Source: Cochliopodium minus
Lineage: Eukaryota; Discosea; Himatismenida; Cochliopodiidae
Length of the DNA stretch: 26,901 nt
NCBI GenBank assembly: GCA_024220525.1
Contig: JAMYWO010000034.1
Coordinates: forward strand, 91,387-118,287
Direction of reading: 5' to 3'
Made by a program: the position numbers and the translations under genes. A model generated the notes under the pieces. It saw only the letters and a list, made by a program, of their open reading frames with translations, had not been told where the DNA came from and ran no database searches. Position 1 is the stretch's first letter. Each line of letters begins with the position of its first letter. This document shows positions 20,108-26,901 of this stretch, piece after piece.

Positions 20108-20725
20108 TTTTTTTTTTGTTATTGGGGTGGAATAAAGATTTTAATTTAGCTTAAAATTAAAATTAAAGCAAAAGATTTATTCTTTCATTATTCTTGAAAG
20201 AGATCTTGTTATATTACAAGGTTAATTCTTGAAAAAATATTTCTCCTAATAAATTTAAAAAAATTGAACGATATTTGAACAACAAGGAATTATGTTGAAG
20301 AATAAATTCCATATTTTCTCATTAATAATTGTCAAAGTAACAACTATAATTTTATAGAAGATATTAATTTGCTTTTTTAGAATATGAAATTCGTTTATAC
20401 ATCATAATTCTTGAAGGATAATCAAATCCAATCCCATTATACTTGATACAAATATCTCAAACAATATTTGCTGAATAGTTCTTTTTAACTTTCAATACCA
20501 TTATCTTTTTTAATTAACTGAACTTATTATAGATTTTCTTTGCTCTTTTATCTATTAATATTCCAAAATATTAAAATATGTTTCTAATTAAACTCCGATA
20601 CAAAAACGAGTTCAAAAAATTTGCGAAAAAAGCTTCAAATAATAAACTTTTCATACATTTTCATTCAAAACACAAAAAACTTCAAAAAAAAAAAAAAAAG
20701 ATTCATTCCTTAAAAAAATTAAAAA
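20108..20725. promoter_or_regulatory. Divergent intergenic region, RhoGEF / small secreted protein
   Basis: 618 bp between opposite start codons. TTCTTGAA, a TTCnnGAA pair as in heat-shock elements, occurs three times (at about 20191, 20227 and 20409). The rest is A+T-rich and otherwise featureless. A short plus-strand frame from 20578 overlaps the next gene's start and has no protein-like character. Confidence 0.4.
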
Positions 20726-21236
20726 ATGTTGAAATATTTAGCTCTTCTTTTAATATTTGTATTTTCTGCTTGTGTAAGTGGTTACACTATATGTGGTTAT
20801 TCAACAAATAATTGCGTGGGAGACAAATTTTGTGGATGTAAATTTTTTAAAAACTGAAAATTAATAAAAAAAATTTGAAGAAATTCTTTTCCATTTTTTT
20901 CTTTTTCTTTTAGATTTTAATATTAATTTTTTTTCCTTAATTTTAAAAGTTCGTATTAATTTGGGCACTTGTTATGAATCTGTAGTTTTTATTGGAACAA
21001 CTGGTTATTTCAACAGTAGTGCACAATTAACAGGAAGTGGAAGAATATATTCGATCACTACGTGGAATACAGCTAATTGTAATGTATCTGCCCCTTCTTC
21101 TATAACTTCTGATCTTCTTCTTGATGTTTGTTACATTCCATCTGATGGTACTATTTTCAGTTATATCATCAGTTCATCTACTTCAATTATACCATCTTTG
21201 TTCTTTATTGTATCTGCTTTGATTATTGTTTTCTGA
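20726..21236 (+). CDS. Small secreted, probably membrane-anchored cysteine-containing protein
   Basis: Two exons, 20726-20837 and 20950-21236, joined in phase 1, give 132 residues. The start is chosen because it yields a clean signal peptide (MLKYLALLLIFVFSACVSG); the exon leaves through GTAAAT and the next enters after AAAG. The mature part has six cysteines (TICGY, NNC, KFC, GTCYE, ANC, DVCY), several NxS/T sites, and ends in a hydrophobic tail after a Ser-rich stretch (SSSTSIIPSLFF...). This tail fits a GPI-anchor signal or a single membrane helix. I do not recognise the family. It converges on the MAPEG gene with 83 bp between stops. Confidence 0.6.
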
Positions 21237-21319
21237 TTTTTTTTTTATAAATTTCAGAAAAATAAAAAAATTAAAAAATTAAATAAAAATAAATTTAATT
21301 ATATCTTGCTGAAAAAATG

Positions 21320-22059
21320 TTATAAAAATGAGATAAATTCCAGAGTAAATACTCCATAATGAACCAAAGCCACAAAAGTAACACCCCAATCTAACAAAGC
21401 CAATGCAATGCTCGAAAAAAAGAAACCTGGCAATCTCCCAGTGCTTCCGAAAGTATAACCGAAAGAATAAACGAACCTTCCCGCACAAAAAAGAGAAAGG
21501 ATAATGAAAGCATGTTTAGGCAAAAGATATCCCAATAGAAAAAAGTTTGCAATCAACAAAGGAAGATACTCTAATGTATTGAAATATGCTCTTTGTATTC
21601 TGTTGAAATTTCCTACTTTGCTGTTATCGTCTATCAATAGGACTGCTTCTATGTGCTCTGTTTTTTCTTTTGTTGTTCCGTATACGTGTTGATCTGGTGC
21701 ATCTATCACTCCTACTCTTAGTGTGAGTGAGAATTGTATCAATAACTAAAAATTGAAGATTATTTAAAAAAAAAAATTCAATTTAAAATTTCTGTGTTCA
21801 TTAAAATTTTATATATTCTTTTTAATATTGCCTTTATCAGAAGATTTAGCAAAGTTATTCCATAATAGAAATATCCATATTCTCCCAAATTCATCACTTT
21901 ATTGTAGAAGATTTTTGTAAGCGAATAATAATTCAAGAAGAATAAGAAGGAGCCAAATCCTATCCCATTAATGAAGAGAAAACTGAAAAGAAATGCAATT
22001 TTATTTGAAGGTAACTTTAATTTATCTCTCAATCCTATAATTGTTCTTTCTTTATCCAT
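21320..22059 (-). CDS. MAPEG-family membrane protein (microsomal GST-like)
   Basis: MAPEG proteins are four-helix membrane enzymes of glutathione and eicosanoid metabolism. The second exon (21745-21320) holds the diagnostic part: FNRIQRAYFNTLEYLPLL, with the conserved R, N and E, then GRFVYSFGYTFGSTGRLPGF with the R and Y of the glutathione site, and a final helix. The first exon starts at 22059 (MDKERTIIGLRDK...) and adds one or two hydrophobic segments. Its 3' border is uncertain. A GC-AG intron (donor at 21831) keeps frame and completes a first helix (YGYFYYGITLLNLLIK + LLIQFSLTLRVGV), giving 217 residues. A GTGATG donor near 21896 also keeps frame but removes half of that helix. It is also possible that the upstream frame is a separate 93-residue two-helix protein. 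The family call for the second exon is sound; the 5' structure is not settled. Confidence 0.72.
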
Positions 22060-22228
22060 TTTTATTTTTTTTATATTTAATTTTTTTTTTTTGAATCATA
22101 TTTTGTTTAACTTGATGAGAAACAAAATGCTGGCAAATTTCAAATAACTCAAAATGGTGAAATAAAATATACTTCTTGATTTATTACTTTACAAATATTC
22201 AAATATTAAAAAAAATTGAAATTCAAAA
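22060..22228. promoter_or_regulatory. Divergent promoter region, MAPEG / tandem gene array
   Basis: 169 bp between the MAPEG start and the first copy of the tandem genes. The last 20 bp, before the ATG, recur before copies 2 and 3. No recognised motif. Confidence 0.4.
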
Positions 22229-22646
22229 ATGATGAGATGTGTAACGAGTATGAATACCAAAACAAATGGTAAAAAAGAATAAAACAAGAAATTATTATTG
22301 TATTTTCATACCATTTCTATTTTGTAAAGTGAAAAATGATTTTAAAAAATTAAAGACCACTGATGAAATCAATCTTATAATCCTTAGAACACAATGGGGA
22401 GGATTATTTTTGGATAAATCTGAAAAAATAGATCCAAATGAATTGGAATCAAAGTATGATAGTTACAAATATTTTATTTTCAAGTATGTTGATGGAGAAA
22501 CAATCAAAACTGTTTTGATTTACGAAAAATCAAGAAGTTACATGCTTGAGGATGAAATTTATCCTCTTGTGAATTGTGATAAAGAACTCATTTTGTCTGA
22601 AGATGAAAAGCCTGATTTGGAAAAAATAAGAAAATTATTTAAATGA
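22229..22646 (+). CDS. Tandem unknown gene, copy 1
   Basis: Preferred model: exons 22229-22268 and 22330-22646, 118 residues, beginning MMRCVTSMNTKTN and entering exon 2 at VKNDFKKLKTTDEINLI. The 61-nt intron has a GTAAAA donor and an AAAG acceptor. Evidence for it is that copy 3 keeps both exons while its intron differs. Alternative: an ATG at 22266 reads through the intron in the exon-2 frame, giving 126 residues with a short hydrophobic stretch. The protein is soluble-looking, acidic and lysine-rich with a central FIFKYVDGETIKTVLIYEK segment that suggests beta strands, and a C-terminal helix. I do not recognise a family. Residues RTQWG after INLIIL form the most variable spot among copies. 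Confidence 0.6.
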
Positions 22647-22752
22647 TTTAACAAACTGATCTCCATTCAAGAATTTTTGATCAAACCCTGAATATCTTTT
22701 ATATTCAATTCAAAATAAACAAAATAAATTAAAAAAAAAATTGAAATTCAAA

Positions 22753-23170
22753 ATGATGAGATGTGTAACGAGTATGAATACCATAACAAATGGTAAAAAA
22801 GAATAAAACAAGAAATTATTGTTGTATTTTCATACCATTTCTATTTTGCAAAGTGAAAAATGATTTTAAAAAATTAAAGACCACTGATGAAATCAATCTT
22901 ATAATCTTAAAGAATCAAAGAGGAGGATTATTTTTGGATAAATCTGAAAAAATAGATCCAAATGAATTAGAATCAAAGTATGATAGTAACAAATATTTTA
23001 TTTTCAAGTATGTTGATGGAGAAACAATCAAAACTGTTTTGATTTACGAAAAATCAAGAAGTTACATGCTTGAGGATGAAATTTATCCTCTTGTGAATTG
23101 TGATAAAGAACTCATTTTGTCTGAAGATGAAAAGCCTGATTTGGAAAAAATAAGAAAATTATTCAAATGA
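22753..23170 (+). CDS. Tandem unknown gene, copy 2
   Basis: Exons 22753-22792 and 22854-23170, 118 residues. The intron is almost identical to that of copy 1, so the duplication of these two is recent or they have been homogenised. Differences from copy 1 are few: K to I near the end of exon 1, KNQRG in place of RTQWG in the variable spot, and Y to N in DSYKY. The long conserved C-terminal block ends identically at RKLFK. The 126-residue read-through form starting at 22790 is possible here too. No family recognised. Confidence 0.6.
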
Positions 23171-23276
23171 TTTAACAAACTGATCTTCATTAAAGAATTT
23201 TTGATCAAACCCTGAATATCTTTTATATTCAATTCAAAATACACAAAATAAATTAAAAAAAAATAGAAATTCAAAA

Positions 23277-23675
23277 ATGATGAGATGTATAACGAGTATG
23301 AATACCAAAACAGATGGTATATAAAGAATTTTATTAAACTAATTCTAATTTTGCAAAGTGAAAAATGATTTTAAAAAATTAAAGACCACTGATGAAATCA
23401 ATCTTATAATCCTCAGAACGAAATGGAGAGGATTATTTTTGGATAAATCTGAAAAAATAGATCCAAATGAATTAGAATCAAAGTATGATAGTAACAAATA
23501 TTTTATTTTCAAGTATGTTGATGGAGAAACAATCAAAACTGTTTTGATTTACGAAAAATCAAGAAGTTACATGCTTGAGGATGAAATTTATCCTCTTGTG
23601 AATTGTGATAAAGAACTCATTTTGTCTGAAGATGAAAAGCCTGATTTGGAGAAAATCAGAAAATTATTCAAATGA
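23277..23675 (+). CDS. Tandem unknown gene, copy 3
   Basis: Exons 23277-23316 and 23359-23675, 118 residues. The 42-nt intron (GTATAT donor, AAAG acceptor) is unrelated in its middle to the 61-nt intron of copies 1 and 2. The read-through form seen for those copies meets a stop here at once, so only the spliced model gives a full protein in all three copies. Differences: V to I and N to D in exon 1, RTKWR in the variable spot, N in DSNKY. The gene converges on the NTF2-like gene with 90 bp between stops. Confidence 0.6.
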
Positions 23676-23765
23676 TCCAACAAATTCTTTATTAAAGATT
23701 TAAAATACATTTAAAAGACATTGAATGCAAAATTTATTTTTTATTTTATGGAAATTTCCAATTTA

Positions 23766-25959
23766 TTAAAAAAGAAAGAGAAAGGAAAAGTAAAATAGAA
23801 AAAGGGAAGGTACAAATAAGTGAGAAGAACCAATCCTAAAATTAGAAAACTGAGGAAAAGGATTTCCTTTAGGTAAACCAGCAAGAGTGACATCTAAAAA
23901 TAATTGTATAAGTTTTTTTTGGGTTTAAACTTTGTAAACACTTTTTTAAAAATATAAAAAAAATGTTAACCCCAAGTGTTGAAATATCTTGTGAGAGAAG
24001 CAATTCTTACTCCATTTGAAGTAGGGATGATCTGAAAATAATCAATAGCATCAGTAGAGTAAGAAAGTTTTGCTCCTGTTTTTGCAGTTCCTTTTAAAGT
24101 GTACCTTACAATTATTGTTCCATTTTGGGATATGGTAAAGTTTCCTGACAAAGCAGTATTTTCTGAAGTTTGAAAAAACTTGTTTTGGTGATATTCTTTT
24201 TTTTTTTTTTTGAAAAAATTAATGGAAAAATTAATAAAAAAATGATAAAAAATTCATTTCGAGAAATAAAAACTAATTTTTTTTACCAATGATTTGATCA
24301 TTTCCTAAATACAGTCCTGCATATTTCAAAACATCAGATGAAGAAGGAATATAAATTGAAGCCAAATTTTGAGGTACAGCGTAATCCTAAAAAAAAATTT
24401 ATTAATTATTAAAATTTAATAAAAATAATAATAAATTCTTTACTAAATCCATGAAATATTTAGAAACAGTTGTGCTGGTTGGATCGTTGAAATCTCCATT
24501 TTGAAGTGCTGTGTAATAGCTAGAAACAAGTTGCAAAGCTTGATCAGTGGATACTAAAGATTCACCTGGAATTACAGGCCTTTTTAAAATAAAAATAAAA
24601 AATAATAAAAATAAAAAAATAAATAAATATAAAAATGAAAAAATGAAAAAAAAATAAAAAAATCTTAAAAAAATTTACCAATTAGTCAAAGTTGTTCCGT
24701 TGAGGGAAGTTATCAGATATTGATTTCCTGGAGGATTCAAAGTTGCTCCATGTACTTTTTAAAGGAATTATTTTAAAAATGAAACTTTTTTCAAAATTTT
24801 CAAATTTGTTTACCAATGGGGACTGAAGGAGCTTGATATCCTTTTTTTAAAATTTAAAATTTTCAAAAAAAAATTTGTAAAGAATTCAAAAAAAAATTTT
24901 TACCAGAAAAAACCCTTTTAAAAACAAAAAATGAACAAAAATTTAAAATAAAGTTTAAAAATAAAGAAGAAATATTCTTACATTCCAACAACGTATGGAT
25001 CTTTTTTAATTTTGAATTTTTTTAAAAAACATAAGTATTCAAATATTTATTCATTATCTTACCTTGAAAAAGAGTCATTGAAGTAATCAAACAAGTGTTG
25101 GTATTGAAAGTGAAATAGTGAATGACAGGAACTTTTAAAAAGAATATTATAAAATTGAATAAAAAAAAAAATAATTAATTGAATAAAAATACCTCTGAAA
25201 TACTTTGATTTGTACTGTTTTTTGTTTCTAAAAGATTCATCGTTAAAGTCAAGCAATAATGGTCCGAAGGCTTTGAAAATTAAATAAAATGAAATAAATT
25301 TCAAAGTAAAATTATTCAAATTAATAGAATACGTGAGGAGTCCACGGACAGTTGTCGGGAGTTTATTAAAGGGTTGACCTATAAGAATTTAAAATTTTGA
25401 GTCTTTTAATTTTTTCTTCATTGAAAAAAAAAAAAATGAATTATTACAATCACAAAGTGACCAAGAAATCCATCAACAAAAAGAGAGATGACCTTGATTA
25501 TTTAAGAAAGAATAAAATAAAAAACATTTATTAATTTTATTTATTTCGGGAGTATTTATAATTAAATTAACTCCCGAAAAGTAAAAGATGAAAGGAGTTG
25601 ATTTTACTCTTGTTTTTCCAACAAATGTATCACAATATGGGCAATATGTTTTATCTCCAGGAAGAGTATAGGTGACACTAAAAAGTGAAGATAATTTTAT
25701 TTTTTTAACGATGAAAAAATAAAAAAAAAAAATTTTTTATTTAACGAAAGAAATTCCTTACTTGTCGTCAAAAGTAAGTGCTGCAGCTCCAGTAAAATTC
25801 CCCACATTTACATGAGCATTGTATATATCGATCCTATACGGTGGATTTAAATAAATTTTTAAAATTTTAAAAGGGAGCTTTTTTTTACGTTGATTGGCAA
25901 ACGAATCCATGAGCTATAGATGAAGCGATTAAAACTATAATCAAAATAGCCAATTTCAT
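23766..25959 (-). CDS. Secreted protein with two NTF2/SnoaL-like domains and probable GPI tail
   Basis: Complete 15-exon model, 379 residues: 25959-25889, 25833-25762, 25677-25608, 25492-25448, 25378-25333, 25270-25193, 25131-25063, 25000-24982, 24914-24904, 24840-24814, 24754-24679, 24579-24444, 24386-24287, 24162-23971, 23893-23766. All phases close. A signal peptide (MKLAILIIVLIASSIAHG) leads into a first domain (about 24-155) with features of the SnoaL/NTF2 fold: an initial helix with YNAHVNVGNFTGAAALTF, the strand motif VTYTLPG, CDTFVGKTRVISLF, and FTFNTNTCLITSMTLFQDPY. A second domain (about 205-345) repeats the plan, from STDQALQLVSSYYTALQNGD to RYTLKGTAKTG and VRIASLTRYF. At least five NxS/T sites occur. 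The chain ends in a hydrophobic tail after GSSHL, fitting a GPI signal. The fold call is by pattern and moderate; ligand or enzyme activity cannot be inferred. Exon 24914-24904 is only 11 nt but is required to keep frame. Confidence 0.7.
24904..24914 (-). other. 11-nt microexon of the NTF2-like gene
   Basis: Lies between an AAAG acceptor and a GTAAAA donor. The preceding exon ends in phase 2 and the following one starts needing phase 1; 11 nt bridges them exactly and gives GMVFSG between DPYVV and YQAPS. Without it the frame breaks. Confidence 0.65.
25545..25578. repeat. Short GC-containing hairpin inside an intron
   Basis: TTCGGGAGT at 25545-25553 pairs with ACTCCCGAA at 25570-25578 across a 16-nt loop, in the third intron (25493-25607) of the NTF2-like gene. 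The arms are far richer in G+C than the rest of the intron. Confidence 0.7.
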
Positions 25960-26120
25960 TTTTTCTCTTTTTTTATTTTTTTTTTTTTTTTTTTATTTTT
26001 TATTTTATAAATCAAATTTCAACAAAAAAAAAATAATATTGAATAAGAATTGAAAAGAGAAAAAACAATCAAAACAAAAACATTTAGATTTAAATTCAAC
26101 TTTATTTAAATTTTTTTAAA

Positions 26121-26205
26121 GTGTTATCCTGAAAACAAGATAAGTGTTTGTGTTTTTTTTTGGTCAAAAAAATTTATGTTTGAGATCTTGTTTTCAGGAT
26201 ACCAC
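26121..26205. repeat. 21-bp inverted repeat, hairpin in 3' flank of the membrane-protein gene
   Basis: The arm 26121-26141 is the reverse complement of 26185-26205 with one mismatch; the inner 17 bp (TATCCTGAAAACAAGAT) are perfect. The loop is 43 nt. The right arm ends three bases from the stop codon of the minus-strand gene ending at 26208, so the hairpin would form at the start of its 3' UTR. Confidence 0.85.
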
Positions 26206-26207
26206 TA

Positions 26208-26901
26208 TCAGAACGCCTTGGACTAATAAAAAAAAACAAGGTAAGAGAATGCAGAAAAAAAAACAAGTAGATGAAGAAATTTAAATTTAAATTTAAATTA
26301 AAAAAATGATTAATTACCAAAATGAAAACTCCCCAAACAATAGACCAAATCCATCTATTCAAAAAAAAAAGAGTTAATAATTTTATTTATAAAAATAAAA
26401 ATGGAAAAAAAAAAAATTTAAAATTTTGAATGTTCCGAAAAAAAAAGTTATATTCACTCCTAAATTAAACTTCTATTTTCAATTTTTAATTTCATTATTC
26501 TATTTATTTTATTCAGTTCGAAAAAAAAAAATATTTTTTTATTACCCAACAAATGGAATGATGAGTTGAAGGATTCCGATAATTACTTGATAGGTATCCA
26601 TACCAGATGCCAAACCAAGAATTATAGTACCAATTCCGAAAAAGAAGAACTAAGAAAGGAAAAATAATCAAAGTAAAAAAAAAATTTGGATTATTAAAAT
26701 GGATAATTCATCCATTTTATGAATATGGTGATCTTATTTATTTATGTTTGAAATGAAACTGTATAAAAATATAATATTTTTATAAAATTGATTTTTGAAT
26801 TATATATTCAAATAAAGAAAGCAAATATGAATCATTACGTCCAATATACCGCAGAGAATGCACCATCCTTTACCAGGATTTGGTATCTTTGAAGGAGCTT
26901 T
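26208..26901 (-). CDS. Small two-helix membrane protein, Stum/SPEC3-like, 5' end outside window
   Basis: Exons in gene order: 26901-26839 (continuing upstream of the window), 26649-26546, 26354-26318, 26222-26208. Phases close. The visible 72-residue chain runs from KAPSKIPNPGKGWCILCGIL into a first membrane helix (FFFFGIGTIILGLASG), a short loop, a second helix (IIGILQLIIPFVGWIWSIVWG) and a brief tail, VFILSKAF. The Gly-rich GIGTIILG turn and WIWSIVWG are typical of small protist membrane proteins resembling the Stum/SPEC3 group. That likeness is from memory of the pattern, so moderate. The last exon is only 15 nt including the stop. A Pro/Cys-rich N-terminal part is expected off the window. 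A long hairpin follows the stop. Confidence 0.6.

Larger units (their letters stand above)
22205..23700 (+). repeat. Tandem array of three about 524-bp units
   Basis: Start codons at 22229, 22753 and 23277 are exactly 524 bp apart both times. Each unit carries upstream leader, two-exon gene, 3' flank (with the shared ATTTAACAAACTGATC segment in the first two) and the next leader. Coding exons are nearly identical among units. Copy 3 has a different, shorter intron, and its 3' flank diverges after about 23676. The equal step in spite of the intron difference means compensating length differences elsewhere in the unit. Confidence 0.95.

Noticed and set aside
20578-20811. 77-residue plus-strand frame upstream of the small secreted protein
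   Set aside because: Lys/Asn-rich reading through an A-run; it overlaps the signal-peptide exon in another frame, and the latter gives a convincing secreted protein.
22205-23700. Tandem array considered as a CRISPR-like or satellite repeat
   Set aside because: Units are long, keep coding exons with mostly conserved protein, and lie in eukaryotic, intron-bearing DNA.

Overview
The window reads as nuclear DNA of a free-living, amoeba-like protist. It is extremely A+T rich, uses the standard code (TAA and TGA both end genes), and is dense in short introns (about 60). The introns have GTAAAA-type donors and AAAG or TAG acceptors and are built almost wholly of A/T homopolymers. Genes sit 70-620 bp apart on both strands. 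One protein has an asparagine run, and Rho-GTPase regulators, F-box and BTB-kelch proteins are prominent. This fits Amoebozoa or another intron-rich amoeboid lineage such as Anaeramoebae. The lineage cannot be fixed from sequence alone, and the intron density is well above that usual for Dictyostelium.

Layout. 1-1379 (-): 5' part of a secreted pappalysin-like (M43) metalloprotease. 1530-5351 (+): complete 12-exon M17 leucyl aminopeptidase of 507 residues with every catalytic residue at the expected spacing, one motif lying on a 13-nt microexon. 5536-8373 (-): RhoGAP protein with talin-like ubiquitin folds and a PH domain, cut off in mid-domain next to an N and a microsatellite. 8850-12632 (+): complete kelch-BTB protein of 560 residues, with an 85-bp MITE-like foldback element in one intron. 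12738-14702 (-): F-box protein with a C-terminal PH-like domain. 14772-20107 (-): 1341-residue RhoGEF (DH-PH) fused to an F-box and a C-terminal CHORD-like zinc cluster.

20726-21236 (+): small secreted cysteine-containing protein. 21320-22059 (-): MAPEG-family membrane protein (microsomal GST-like). 22229-23675 (+): three tandem copies, on an exact 524-bp step, of an unrecognised 118-residue gene. 23766-25959 (-): 15-exon secreted protein with two NTF2/SnoaL-like domains and a probable GPI tail. 26208-26901 (-): 3' part of a small two-helix membrane protein resembling the Stum/SPEC3 type, with a long hairpin in its 3' flank.

How the genes may work together. The central 15 kb (5.5-20.1 kb) groups a Rho inactivator, a Rho activator and three proteins whose BTB or F-box domains normally recruit cullin ubiquitin ligases. 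One protein joins RhoGEF and F-box in a single chain. This suggests, as inference only, coupling of actin/Rho signalling to protein turnover. The flanks hold secreted or membrane proteins of digestion and cell surface. All gene models were assembled by hand from splice sites, reading phase and domain continuity. No database search was run.
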